Assembly: GCA_028023455.1 (NCBI GenBank)
Contig: JAQFVV010000111.1
Coordinates: 2,917,909 to 2,981,908 of the forward strand
Reading direction: 5' to 3'
From: Epiperipatus broadwayi
Taxonomy: Eukaryota > Onychophora > Udeonychophora > Euonychophora > Peripatidae
Length of the DNA stretch: 64,000 nucleotides
Numbering within the stretch: position 1 is the stretch's first letter; the number at the start of each line of letters is the position of its first letter. The translations under genes were made by a program, and so were the position numbers. The notes below the pieces were generated by a model. The model was given only the letters and a program-made list of their open reading frames with translations, was not told the origin of the DNA and did no database searches. Of the stretch, positions 49,196-61,602 are shown in pieces.

Positions 49196-50871
49196 TATAT
49201 AATAAGCTTGTGTGTTTCAGTTAATACATAACTATGTAAAATCTCAGAATCATTTCCCATAAATTTAACTCATGAACTTTGTATAATATAGAGTTGTAAA
49301 ATTAATATATGTGGAAGAAAAAAATATTAAATTGTAATTTGAAACACCATGTGAACCTGTTGAACACTGAATTATCACAAATGCCAATCTTTATTAATCC
49401 TAGGTAATCATATAAAATCATTTTAAATTTATAGATTTTTTAAACTTTATTTAGACTTGAAAGTGAACTTTCTTTTCTATCTCAAAAAATCAAATTAACT
49501 CTTTAACATTTTAATGTTTGTTAACCCAGACATTGTAAGAATTTAAGTAAATAGTTCATCATTTAAATTTTAATGTTAAAATATTTATTTAATATTATGA
49601 ATAAATAAATTGGGTTTTATTTGTTACAAATGAAAAAAAAATTAAAAAATCATATGTGAACTTTCTAAATATAAAAAATATAGAAATAATAAAATATATA
49701 ATGGTAACAATAATGTTATATTTACTGGTTCTTTGTTATAACACTATAACTGTTGAATGAATTCCAATTTTTTAACCTGAACAAAATATTAAAACATCAT
49801 ATCAAATATATGAATTACTTGTCTGAAGTTGAAAACTGCATTTATATTTAGTAAATTATCACAAAAATTCAAAATCATTATTATTTGACAGATGGTTCTG
49901 CTATAATAATTGTTGCTTCTGGCTTAACATTAATTTTATTTTAAAAATAAAATATATTTTTAAAAAATCTAAGTGGAAACTTAAAAAAAAATCTGTTTTA
50001 ACTTGATAACTTTCAGAATTATTAAAAAATATGGTTTAAATATTTCCAAAAAATCATGGTAATTCCACTGTTTAAAATCACTGTTTTATCATTACTGTAA
50101 ATGATATTGGTGTTGGTTTTAGGATAACATAAATGTTATCATATTGCTTGTATTGATTTTTTAATTGAAAAATAAATCTAAAGTGATCAATATCTTACAG
50201 AAAATCAATTAAAAATCTAAGGCCAGTCAGATAATATCCAATTGTTTTAGTTTATGGTTTATATCAGAAAAACATTCCAGAAGTTAACTTCATTCTGATC
50301 TAGTTTTCAGGCAATGTTTTTGCGTAAAAGAAATGATTTTTTGCTTATTTATAAAATATTTTGAATTATTTTTACACACTATTTAATTGATAATTATTAA
50401 AAACAAATTAAATACACATAAACTACCAATTTATTCATTTATATTTAGAAATAAAAATTAATAAACTTAATTATTATATAAACAAAAAAAATCATGGTTC
50501 ATGTAACATTATTATCTATCAAAATTGCCATAAATCTTTTCAAATATTGTAATAATTATAAAGCAAATATGAGATTTTAAAATATAATTTGGTAGATTTA
50601 TTATAAATATATATTTGTTTGTTCACATTTAAAGAAAAAACTTAAAATAAAAACAAATCCATTTATTTTCTGAGAGTTTACTTTCATATTGATGTATGAC
50701 TGTTGTGCAGGATGTGATTATATTGGTTGCATTCAATAATTGTAAAATAAAGTTAAAAGAAATCCAACCCAATTTACTGAGTTTTAGTATAAAATAAAGA
50801 TTTTATGTAAAGATAAAAGATCGGCAATTTTCAAAAACTTCCACCAGGTGCAACAATAGAAAAAGTCAGAT
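49196..50871. other. Very A+T-rich DNA, nothing recognised
   Basis: No supported feature. Confidence 0.5.
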
Positions 50872-51087
50872 TTTGTAAGGGTTAATAATCATAATGAAAA
50901 TATTTTGTAAAAATAATTAAATACAATATGAAAGTATGCAATTTTTCCTTATTGATGAAAAAAATTGAATAGGAGGTTCTTTGTAAGGGTTAATAATCAT
51001 AATGAAAATATTTTGTAAAAATAATTAAATACAATATGAAAGTATGCAATTTTTCCTTATTGATGAAAAAAATTGAATAGGAGGTTC
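50872..51087. repeat. Perfect tandem duplication, 108 bp unit
   Basis: 50872-50979 and 50980-51087 appear identical from TTTGTAAGGG to AGGAGGTTC. This is either a very recent duplication or an assembly artefact. Confidence 0.95.
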
Positions 51088-52199
51088 CAAACATTCATAT
51101 TCAAAAGAACAACTGCTCAGCAAAATTTTACCAGACTCTTAACATCTTCCACTCTGTAGATTGCTCAGTGGATTGCTGACATCTTCAGATTTTTTTAAAA
51201 TTAGTAAATCAATATATATGTCAGTTCAAGTTTTTAGTGCAAAATAATCATAAAAAATGGCTAAAAAAGCTAAAAAAAGCAATTTAAAGCTGCAGGATAA
51301 CAGCACTATTACTGTACTCTATGAGAAGCTAGAGTATATCTAGGAAGAGTTAATATTTTTATTTTGTCATTTATCTTTTGAATAATATTCTCCCATATTT
51401 TATGCATTGATTATTATGTGTATTCTAGATTTAATTATTTTGAGTTGATTTAATCTTGTAGTTTCTTATAATTGTGTTAAGTCTCAAGATGTAAAGTAAG
51501 ATAACAAGTTGTGGGGGTTAAAGTTCACATGTAATTATTTATTTTAAGTTATTTAAAAAAGTCACTAAAGCTCATGGAAATTGTTTCTAGTTAAATTCAA
51601 CCACATTTACTATTATCACCATCATCATCATCATCATCAGTTGCAGTGGTGCACCATTTTTTGCATTTGTGATTATCTTTCTATGAGAAAGTTTGATGCA
51701 ACTCATTATTTGTTTTTATCATGATAAATTAGAAATACAAAAATGTAAGAAAAATATTAGTTTTAATTAATATACAAATATATTTTTTCTAATATTTTAA
51801 TATTAAGCACATATATTTAAAAATAAATTTTTGAAACAAATTGAATACTTATTTTAAAAAAGATACATACAAAAACAATTTATTTTCATATGGTTTTTAT
51901 CTACTTTTAAAAAGTAAATTCTTACAAAAAAATTATTATTAACCAAAACTTAAAAGAATTACTTAAAAAATTTCAACCCACCCATCAATTTTTACACTAT
52001 ATCACTAAGGGGTAACAACCAATGGATTGCATACTACTGATTAGTGAAAATTATTTATTGAAATTGCTAGCCAAATAATGTTAGGAATTTTGTTGGATTC
52101 AAAAATAAAAAAAGAGGTGGGGATGTTCAAAATTTTTTGGTGATCTATTAGAACTGATGTTTGGATATGTATATATGCTTATGATTCAATTTTATACAT
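51088..52199. other. AT-rich DNA; (ATC)n at about 51620-51640
   Basis: No gene supported. A short CATCAT microsatellite is the only repeat noted. Confidence 0.5.
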
Positions 52200-53480
52200 A
52201 TTGGAGTAAATATAATGTTTTCTCATTATTCACATAAAATTAAACAATATATAATAAATAAATAGACAAAGAGAAAAATTAGATACAAATTGATAAGCTT
52301 ATAGATAGATAAATGGATAGATAAGCAGACAAATACAGAAATATAAAGGAAAGATAAAGAGATAGGTAGTCAAACTTAGGCAAACAGAGGTGGAGAGAAA
52401 AATAGGAGATAAAATAAAAGATATGAAGATAAGGCTAAAAAAGAGATTAACTATTTGAATACACAAATAATATTTAAAACAAATCTAGTATATTTTTGAT
52501 AATTTATTTAAATATTAAGCAAAAAACACCATGTGACTCCTGCCTTACCAAATATTAGTCATGAGCTTAGTTCCATTACAAGTGTCAACATTTAAGAAAT
52601 TAAGAATTATTAAAAATAATAATTCTTGCCATCTAAATTGTACTACAAGCAATAAAATGTGTGTCTAAATTTTAGAAAAAAACTTTTTTTGCGTTAAAAA
52701 AAACAAAAAAGATATTGTTTCACAAATAGTAATTATTCAAGCAAAAGTTGAATATAGTTTGATAAAGGGTTTAAAATATCTTATTAAAATGAAATATTAA
52801 ATTAAAAGTACAGTATAGCAAGAGTAAATTAAAGGAAAGACAATTTTACCATTATTAGTAATGCAGCTTTTTTTAAAATTTAAAATTAAACTTAAATTTT
52901 AATAAGTAATATTTCAAGATTTATAATATACACATAATGCATATTTTTTTTCCATTTTTTTTATTAATTCTTATTATATTTACACGTATATTTATTTTTA
53001 AAAATAAATAATTTATTTTTCTATTTTGAACTATTTATTTATTATATATTGTTTATCAATTAATTATGGCAAATGTTATAATACTGTTACGAAGGTTCTA
53101 CTGTAAAAGTAAATTAAAATAAAATAGCGAAATATAATGCCTTTTTAATAGCTACAAAATAAATCTTAAATTTTATTATATTTTATTAGTAATGAAATGT
53201 TGGAGATATTTACAAAGATTTCAAGAAGGTTTCAGCAGAGAAAATAAAATTTATAAACAAAATAAAAGTAAAAAAAAAAGACTTGTGATAGTAATAAGAT
53301 CATTAATAATATGACAAAAAAAATATGGAAAATATAATTGCAAATAAAAAATTAAATAGAAAAAGATTGTTTATTGAGAAAAATATTAAACGAATAAAAA
53401 GTAGATTGTTCATATAGCTACAAGCAAAAATTAAAGAACAAAAAATAAAATAAAAATGTTAATTGCTTATTTTAAAAAAA
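52200..53480. repeat. Old repeat pair, copy 1 (partner about 55220-56480)
   Basis: GATA/GACA-rich stretch at 52300-52330 followed by collinear blocks shared with 55290-56300, for example TCAATTAATTATGGCAAATG (53057) against TCAACTATGGTAAAT (56055), then ATAAATCTTAAATTTTATTR and TTTATTAGTRATGA. Copy 1 preserves the site empty of the SINE at 56071. Diverged. Confidence 0.6.
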
Positions 53481-53509
53481 GTACTTATTATGTATGTCTA
53501 AAAGGCTAA

Positions 53510-54088
53510 CTAAAAAATAGTAAATGTGGTTTTAATTTCTCCTTATTTGTAAAAATGAAAATACTTAATTGTAAATTATTAGAGAAAAAAATATAGTTAG
53601 TAATAAATTTGGCTGAACGTTTTCGAGGAACCGTGCCTCATACTCATAGCCTTCGTGAAAATGTACTTGATATATGTAAATGAGAATATTCAAATGAGTT
53701 ACTGTTAAGTAGCCCATTTTTTCGAAATGTCGAAGCACGTGTCTCTTCTGTTGATTGCATGGATGTCTCTGTTAATGTAGAATGCCTCTTTTATCAGGGC
53801 ACAATTTCATACCCGCTAACCCCGTTATTTTATGCTCAGAACCAAACGACTACAGGAGAAAGATAAAAGAGGCATTCTACATTAACAGAGACATCCATGC
53901 AATCAACAGAAGAGACACGTGCTTCGACATTTCGAAAAAATGGGCTACTTAACAGTAATTCATTTGAATATTCTCATTTACATATATCAAGAACATTTTC
54001 ACGAAGGCTATGAGTATGAGGCACGGTTCCTCGAAAACGTTCAGCCAAATTTATTACTAACTATATTTTTTTCTCTAAAAAATAGTAA
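53510..54088. mobile_element. Fold-back PLE insertion: 217 bp arms, 14 bp target duplication
   Basis: CTAAAAAATAGTAA at 53510-53523 and 54075-54088. Arms 53579-53795 and 53862-54078 differ by only about two bases. The centre is 66 bp and about 55 bp (53524-53578) on the left is unpaired. Each arm, read outward, codes for a PLE C-terminus ending DTCFDISKKWAT-stop and continues into 3' UTR, so the two 3' ends face out. The right copy reaches slightly further upstream (NDYRRKIKEAF in frame at 53849-53881). The near-identity suggests recent origin in one event. Confidence 0.92.
54006..54046 (+). ncRNA. Hammerhead-like stem structure in PLE 3' UTR (copy 3, mirrored at 53611-53651)
   Basis: GGCT (54006-54009) pairs with AGCC (54043-54046). 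ATGAGTATGA, stem GAGG / CCTC (54018-54021 with 54029-54032), GAAA (54033-54036), minimal stem A-CG-T, then TC. The same parts as in the other copies, with changed but paired stems. Confidence 0.55.
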
Positions 54089-54607
54089 TAATTTATGAAT
54101 ATCTGAAATAGAGGATAAAAATAAGAGAGGATTGTCAAATTGATAATACAATCTTTATTTTTAACAGATAACTAATAATGAAGCTTATATTTGCTCATAT
54201 GTATTTTTTTTTCTCTAGAATACTTTTAACAGAAATAAATATTAATAGAAAACACATATATGTTGGGCTTTACAGTATATTTGCAATTCAAATATATAAT
54301 GATTGCTATTATTATGTTTACTGTATTGAACATATGTTTATAAATCAAGTACAATCATTAAAATAATATTTTGGCTGATGAATACTTATTTTATACTTTT
54401 TCTGTTTTAAAAAAAGAAAATATTAAAAAATCTTCTGTAACTACTAATCAAAAAGATATTGTGTCATAAAGTTTAGAACAAAGAATCCAAATAAGCACTT
54501 GTAAAGGTATCTATATATTTGTAGTTATCATTACTAACAATAGTTCGCATATAAAAGCAATTTACCTGCTGATGAAGAAGCTGCAAAAAACCAAAAACAA
54601 TTAAATG

Positions 54608-54646
54608 GGCCGAGCGCTTTCGAGGTTTTCCCTCATATTCATGGCC
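54608..54646 (-). ncRNA. Hammerhead-like stem structure in PLE 3' UTR (copy 4)
   Basis: On minus: GGCC / GGCC closing stem, ATGAATATGA, stem GAGG-GAAAA-CCTC, GAAA, minimal stem G-CG-C, TC. Best preserved of the linear copies. Confidence 0.55.
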
Positions 54647-54711
54647 AACATAAGTTATAAATCATTTATGTAATGTTGTTAACTAATAAAATATGCAAAT
54701 GTGAATGCAAA

Positions 54712-55068
54712 TTAGTTAGTCCATTTTTTTGAAATAGAAAAGCACGTGTCATGTCTATTGATGGAATTGTTGTCACTGATAATAAAATATGCCTCCTTGA
54801 CTTTTCTTTTGCAGTCGTTGGCTTCAGAGCATACTATCTTGGGGTTGCCTGGTTCAAACACATGACCAGCCTGCTTCTCATGTTCCATGAATATTGAGAA
54901 GTTATTATTATTCATTTTTGCTCTTCTGTAAGTATAAATGTGTTGAGCAGCTCTATTATGAACAGTGGCCTTGGTTTCCCCATAGTATGTGGCACTGCAT
55001 CCAGCCTGAGGGCATGAAATACTATATATGACTTGGGGGGTCTGAGATGGATCTGTTCTATCCTTCAA
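54712..55068 (-). CDS. PLE GIY-YIG endonuclease and C-terminus (partial)
   Basis: The 118-residue frame includes VIYSISCPQAGCSATYYGET (about residues 13-33), the GIY...YIG pair in the forms VIY and YYG with an intervening CX4C. It is followed by the conserved R/H helix (NRAAQH, about 38-43), then a long C-terminal part ending INRHDTCFSISKKWTN and stop. In PLEs this domain follows the reverse transcriptase and cuts the target DNA. The frame continues upstream of the listed ATG to about 55145 without a stop, so the ATG is internal. The C-terminus matches the coding ends in both fold-back insertions (1031-1660 and 53510-54088), which identifies them as the same superfamily. Confidence 0.85.
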   Translation of the reverse strand: MKDRTDPSQTPQVIYSISCPQAGCSATYYGETKATVHNRAAQHIYTYRRAKMNNNNFSIFMEHEKQAGHVFEPGNPKIVCSEANDCKRKVKEAYFIISDNNSINRHDTCFSISKKWTN

Positions 55069-55219
55069 ATTATTAATAAGTCTGTTAGTATTAGGGGGAG
55101 TGCGGAAGCCAATAACAAAACAATTATCAAATGTAAATGGAATTTTTTCACTATAATAAAGAAAAATTTATTTTGATTTATATATCATATAAATTTAATT
55201 TAATCCTAAGATTTACTGC

Positions 55220-56480
55220 CATAAATGAGAAGAATAGTATATTTTTTGAAGTAACAATTGTTTATAATTTACATAATGTGTATTAGTGATACATATATAG
55301 ATAGATGACACAAATAAAACAAATTGATGGGTAAATAAATGGATAAACAGACAAGTTTAATCCAGACAGACAGATAAGTAGGTAAATAGATTAGATAGAG
55401 ATGAAAATATAATTAAAAATAAAAAAATATTAAAAAGATAAATATAGATTAGAAAGATAAAAAAAAAAGAAAGACAAAAGAAAAATTAGCAATTTAAAGA
55501 AAATATTATTTTCCAATGATTTATGTATTATTAAAAATATCATCAATTAAAAAGATAAAATTTATTTTAAAATAGTAATTTTTTTTGGACTAAAGTTCGC
55601 ATATTTTATAATGTTATGCCTATAAAGTTTTATATCACACAAAAACTATTAATATTAATATAAAAACAACATTTCCAAATGCTCTAGATTATTTGAGTTG
55701 TATTGTAATGCATTAAAGCATATACCTAGATTCTAAGAATTTTTGCTGCATAAAAAGCACTGCTTCATAAATAAAAATATATATTATTAGTAAATTATAC
55801 AAATTTATTTAAATAAATATTTGATATTTTGATAAAAGTTTTTAAAACATTTTATTAAAATAAACTGTTAAATTACTAGTGCATTATCGTAATTTCATAA
55901 AAATATATAATATATACATAACATATATTTCTTTTTATTTTTACTAATATTCATTTTAAAATAAGTTTTATTGAATTTGCATATTGATTTCTGCTTATCA
56001 AATAGTTTTTACTACTGAACTTTCTTTTTATTACATACTGGTTATTTATATAATCAACTATGGTAAATATGTCAAGCATTGGTGGTCGAGAGGTCAGCAA
56101 CAGCTGCTTTATAAGCAGTTGTCCCAGGTTAGCGGGTTTGCTTCCCATGATGCTGTGACACATGAGAAAAAAAATTTGGTAAATATTATACTATTGTTGA
56201 AATGTTCTGATGGTGTTAATACAAAAAGGAAATATTCAAAAGTAAATCTTAAATTTTATTGTAATTCTTTATTAGTGATGATAAGTAAAAACATTAAAAA
56301 AAAATTTTTTTTTTAAAAAGGTACAGCTTAAATATAGGATAAGATATTTGAAAAGTTAAAAAGTAATGTATTAAAAATGAAATGATAAAAAAAAAAAGTT
56401 TAAAAAATATATTCATTATATTAGATAAAATCAATATTGATAATTGCTCACAAAATTTAAAACATAAAAATTGTAAAGTA
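55220..56480. repeat. Old repeat pair, copy 2
   Basis: Partner of 52200-53480; contains an irregular GATA/GACA tract at 55290-55400 and the SINE at 56071-56176. The 110-codon plus frame and 70-codon minus frame here are artefacts crossing the SINE. Confidence 0.6.
56061..56186 (+). mobile_element. tRNA-derived SINE with 10 bp target duplication
   Basis: TGGTAAATAT at 56061-56070 and 56177-56186. Insert 56071-56176: TGGTGGTCGAGAGGTCAGC (box A), hairpin GCTGC / GCAGT, GCGGGTTTGCTTCCC (box B), GCTGTGACACATGAG and a short A tail. The homologous position at about 53070 in the repeat partner is empty. Confidence 0.88.
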
Positions 56481-56486
56481 TATCAT

Positions 56487-57834
56487 ATATAGTAAGAGAA
56501 AAAAAAAAGTTAACTGATAATCTGAAACATTGATAATTATAATTGGAGAATAGAACAAATATCTGAAAACATTGTCAAATTGTTAGTATTTGGAAAATAT
56601 TTCATTAAAAATATTGGTACTCTAACCCGACCTGCTATGTGGCCGCTAAAGCAGACAACGCTTTTTCCTGCCGCTAGGTGGCGCTGTTCACCATGTGTAT
56701 GCACAGGAACCTTCCACAAGCTAGCTGGAAGCTTACATCGTCTGCTAGCAAGAACCTAGGTGGCACTGATTGGCGTAAACACATCTAGCTTATGTGTCCT
56801 CTGCTATCAGAAACTACCAAGATTCTAGCCCACTACGCGCTCTGTTTCTCCACATTACACACAGTAAAAACAGCAACCTCTAAATGCCTCCTTGCTAGCA
56901 TTTATGAACATAGTACTTAAAACATTCAGGGTGTATAATGTACAGCGGTGAATAATTTATAAGTCATAACTATTTAAATATACGGTCAAACGTAATAATT
57001 TTACATTCCATTTCACCATTTCATGAATCGATGTATTCTTAAATTATGACTTTGTAAAAAGCAATCTGTTTTTTTAATTATTTACTCTAAAAGTGGTTGT
57101 TTTTTTGTAAATAAAACAAAACGGAATTTCCAGTCTGTGTTTTTTTTTTTTTTTTTTTAAAAAAAGTTAATTTTTTTTTCCTAGGGCAGTATTTCTTTCA
57201 AAACTGTAGTATTTTAAAAAATTATTGTTTGTAAAACTTTTTTTTTTTATACTTTCAATTAATATTTTCAATAAATTTTAAAGTAATATAAATTATATTT
57301 CACTTTATAGATTACTATTTCAAAAAATAAAGTGTTATTTGCGTGCTGGGTATACCGTGTGCTTGTTACTCGCAAGCAATAATTCGAAGATCTGTTTATC
57401 AAAACTTCCTTTCACAATAATATTAAAGGCATAAATATTTATTGAAATTGTATTTAAAATTTTAGAATCATTTTAATAATTAAAAATGTCATATACTCAC
57501 AAGGAAATTTCAAAATAATAGGTTTAATAAGTACTGTATGAGAAAAGTAAGATATTATACAGAGTCAGAAAAAAAAGATTTAGAGCAAAATATACATACA
57601 TTTAATATCTTTATTGATGGTTGGAATTTAAAAAGTTTCTTTCAAAACTGATGCTCATGTTAGGCTTGTATACTGTTAAAATTAAAACTATTAGTCCTCA
57701 TAAATAATTTGGAAGACATTGCCTGTCAAAATTGGATGATCATTGAAAATTATATATGATCTTAATAGCCTAAAATTCAGAAGCCTGATAGTACTGTCTT
57801 GCCAGTGCACTGTTTCTTTCTTCCATTATTGATA
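56487..57834. other. AT-rich DNA with a G+C-richer patch at 56630-56900
   Basis: The patch contains CCGCTAGGTGGCGCTG (56671-56686), a strong CTCF-like match, and a second AGGTGGCACTG at about 56758. A T-run at 57140-57159. No gene supported. Confidence 0.5.
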
Positions 57835-60800
57835 CATAAGTAAGAACAGGTAAAACACATTTATTAAAAATCTTCCATTACAGACACATGGATATATTTC
57901 CTTTTAGTATCAAGTTATTTCTACCAAAAGAACTCCAACCAAGTTTAATCCTATGATTAATTTCATCCATTATGTTTCCATCTGTATTAATAATCTCACC
58001 AAGGTGTTGTAACTGTTAACTTCTTCTAACTCATCATAATCAATCTTTATTTTTATATTTTGAGCAAACACATAGGTATATTTCATTTTAGTATCTAGTT
58101 ATTTCTACCAAAAGCACTCCAACCAAGTTTAATTCTATGATTAATTTCATCCATTATGTTTCCATCTGTATTAATAATCTGACCAAGGTGTTTGTAACTG
58201 TTAACTTCTTCTAACTCATCATAATCAATCTTTATTTTCATAATTTGAGCAAACACATAGGTATATTTTCTTTTAGTATCAAGTTATTGCTACCAAAAGC
58301 ACTCCAACCAAGTTTAATCCTATGATTAATTTCATCCATTATGTTTCCATCTGTATTAATAATCTCACCAAGGTGTTTGTAACTGTTAACTTCTTCTAAC
58401 TCATCATAATCAATCTTTATTTTTATATTTTGAGCAAACACATAGGTATATTTCATTTTAGTATCAAGTTATTTCTACCAAAAGCACTCCAACCAAGTTT
58501 AATTCTATGATTAATTTCATCCATTATGTTTCCATCTGTATTAATAATCTGACCAAGGTGTTTGTAACTGTTAACTTCTTCTAACTCATCATAATCAATC
58601 TTTATTTTTATATTTTGAGAAAATCCATTAAACATTACTTTAGTCTTTTAACATTTATCTTTAGTCCTACTTTTCTCTGATAACTCCTGCAACATTTCCT
58701 GCAGCTCTAAAGCATAAGTTGCAAAAACAACTACATCATCTGCAAAATCTAAATGACTTAAATAATCTCCATTTACTTTCACTCCTTTAGTTTCCCATTT
58801 TAATCCACAAAATATTTCTTGCAGCTGCTGTAAAAAGTTTTGGAGATATGGAGTCACCCAGTCTTACACTCTTCTCAATGTTGACTTTCCCAGTATCATC
58901 ATCTAATCTAATTGTTGCTGTTGCATTTTTATAAATATTCTTTAAAATTTGACAATATCTTGGATCTATACCTTGATGATCCAATGCTTTAATCAGTGAA
59001 GAAAAGTTTATAGATTCAAATGCCTTTTCATAGTCTACAAATCCAAAACATAATGGCAACTCATATTCATTTGTCCTTTCTATAACTTCTCTCAATACCT
59101 GGATATGATCTCCTGTACTAAAACCACTTTTAAATCCAGCTTGTTCTCTTGGTTGGGGGAAATCCAATGTTCTTTATAGACGAGTTGTAACTATCTTGGT
59201 AAAAAATTTGTATGTAACTGATAAAAGGCTGATAGGTCTGTAATTTCTAATATCTTCTTTATCACCTTTTTTAAATATTAATATTAATACTGCATTCTTC
59301 CAATCATCTGGTACATCTTTATCATTTAGACATTTGGTATATAACATTGCTAAAAAAATCTATTTTTTCCCCTGCTTCTTTTAATATATCAATTATAATT
59401 CTACTATTACCTGGAATCTGGAATCTTTTCTTTCTTCATATATTTAATTGCATGTCTCACTTCTTCATTTAAAATTCTGGGTAATTCAGAAGATGTCATA
59501 GATATAGGAGATATTTGTTCTTTATTACTATATAATTCTTTATAAAAGTCTTATATCCATTTCATGATGTCATCTCTCTTTTTAGTAATAATTCCAGCTT
59601 TTTTTTCATTGCAGATATGAATTTCCTACCAATACCAAAATGTTGTTTTACACTTTTGCGACTTTCATTCACTTCTGCTGCTTTCCTTGCTAGTTCACAG
59701 TTATATTTTCTTATATCATTTTCAAATCTTTTCTGCATCATTTTACAAAATTTGAGATATTCAATTCTTTTTAACGCATCATTTTTGTATATCTTTATAT
59801 TCCTTCTTTTCTTCATAAATTCTCTAGTCTCAGTCGAAATTTTATTGATCAAGTGCTGTTGCAGTTTTTAAAAGTATATCAGTTGTTTTCATATTAATTT
59901 CATTCAAATCTGAATCATGTTCAAAATCTACTAATACTTGAAACCTATTTGTAAGTTCTATTTTAAATTCATTAGAATGTTTCTGAAAATTAGGAATATC
60001 AACTGTAAATATTGTTTTTCTAAATAATTTTTGTCTCTCTAGTTTTGCATTAACATGTATTTCACATCTTACTAACCGATGATCACTTCCTCTGTCAAAT
60101 TTATTAAGAACATTACAATCTTGAAATATGTATTTTCTATTAGTCAAAATATAATCTAATTCTGCAGTACTTTCATTTGGATGATTCCATGTCCATTTCC
60201 TTTTAACATTTTTCTCAAAATAATTCATAATATAAAGTTTTCCTTTTCCTGCAAACTCCACAAGTTACTGTCATCTCTCATTTCTATTACCATAACCAAA
60301 ATTACTGCCAGCACTTTCATCTTTCATTTGTTTACTAATTCTAGCATTAAAGTCTCCCATAACAATTTTAAAATGTTGTTAACTCTGATCAAAAGCCTTT
60401 TGTGCATCCATATAAAAATCTTCTACTACTTCATCACTTTGAGTACTTGTTGGGGCATAAACCTGAATTATCTGCATTTGGTATCTGCTATTAAGTTGTA
60501 TAACTAATCTTGCCACTCTGTCCGATACACCATCAATATCCACAATGTTGTTCTTCCACTTTTTATTTATAATGAATACTACTCCACTTGTATTTCCAAT
60601 ATTTGTGCCTTTATAATAGAGTACATGTTCACTTTTTAAAACAATTGTCTCTTCACCTTTTCTTCTAACTTCACAAAGTCCAATAGTATCCCATTTAATA
60701 TAAGACAGTTTTTTTCTAACTCTTGCAATATTTCTTCACTTGAAAGTGATCTGCTGTTGTAAGTACCTAAATAAAAAAAAGGCATCATCAAATGGCAGCC

Positions 60801-61218
60801 TGTGTTCATAATCAGGGGATTCTGAGCAGCCTCTGCCTTCAGCCATGAACTGCTGCCTTGATTGGTGACTTTACAGTCTCCTGGGAATAAGGGCCATGAT
60901 TTATTTTTGTCTGTCATAATTGTATATATATTGGAAAAATATTATCATTTACACAGCATTCATTCTGCCTTATCAGGCAACTGAGAAGAAAGTCCATGGT
61001 GTTTTTTGATCTTAAACACAGAGGTAAAATCCAATAACCTCATTGCGCTGGCTAATGCATGTTTGTGAGCAGCCCATCCATGTTTATATACTATATGAAT
61101 AATCACATAGTAATAACAGCTGCAATGACAAGAACGTATGGAGTGGACATTAAGAATTTGCCTTGCTCAGTCTCTTTAAGGCCTCCAAGAGAAATCCAAG
61201 GGTTTCCTTTCAATTAAT
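57835..61218 (-). mobile_element. Second RTE LINE copy, rearranged and lacking its 3' end
   Basis: Minus-strand match to the element at 31156-34442. It starts at the same 5' end (about 61218, beside TTAATAG) and runs to near 57835, where similarity stops about 400 bp before the element 3' end. This is the opposite of ordinary 5' truncation. Pieces of endonuclease (60917-60636, 60261-59842) and reverse transcriptase (59852-59562, 59167-58787, 58857-58648, 58635-58238) are visible. They are separated by frameshifts, stops and a small deletion near 59855. FADD (LDFADDVVVF) and YEKAFESI motifs remain. Confidence 0.88.
57888..58620 (-). repeat. Four-unit tandem amplification (184-185 bp) inside the RTE reverse transcriptase
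   Basis: AAGGTG before TTGTAACTG recurs at 58001, 58185, 58370 and 58555. Units 1 and 3 share AATCTCACC and AAGTTTAATCC; units 2 and 4 share AATCTGACC and AAGTTTAATTC. So a dimer of about 370 bp was itself duplicated. Each junction joins TTTTGAGC to AAACACATAGG; both parental sites in the intact copy carry CAAA. A 185 bp unit shifts the frame at each repeat, which explains the two short overlapping 60-72 residue frames. Confidence 0.92.
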
Positions 61219-61602
61219 AGGATGACAAGAAATTTGCAACCTCCTGAGTGTAGACAATTTCTTGCATTAAATCAAATCTTAATGATTAATCAAAGTAAAT
61301 TATAGTTTATTAGTTGATATTGTGAAATTGGTAAATATTTAAGTGTCTCTGTTGGGTGATGTATATTAAAATTTGTCTATTTAGAAATTCATTTATAGAT
61401 TCATTAAACCACCTAACTACTCACAAACATTATATTAGAAAATCTGTAGAGATTATAACCAGCAAATAAATTCAAGTATATTTATTATCTCCTTTAAGTT
61501 TGCCACTGTTTTCTGTTTGATCACAACCCCATAAATTAATAATTGTTGAAATCTACCGGAAAATGCTATAATATATCATAATGACAATTCTAAAGATATC
61601 AT

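Larger units (their letters stand above)
54550..55145 (-). mobile_element. Penelope-like element, 5'-truncated, with 3' UTR
   Basis: Minus-strand coding from about 55145 (IPFTFDNCFVIGFRTPP in frame) through the GIY-YIG domain to the stop at 54712, followed by a 3' UTR with the conserved GGCCATGAATATGAGG and CGAAAGCGCTCGGCC block (54608-54646). The reverse transcriptase part is absent. No target duplication was identified. Confidence 0.8.

Noticed and set aside
54560-54600. CTGATGAAGAAGC near the PLE 3' end as a hammerhead
   Set aside because: On the plus strand, antisense to the PLE, and not followed by a closed stem II with GAAA.
59617-60507. Plus-strand frames of 84 and 108 residues
   Set aside because: Shadows of the second RTE copy.
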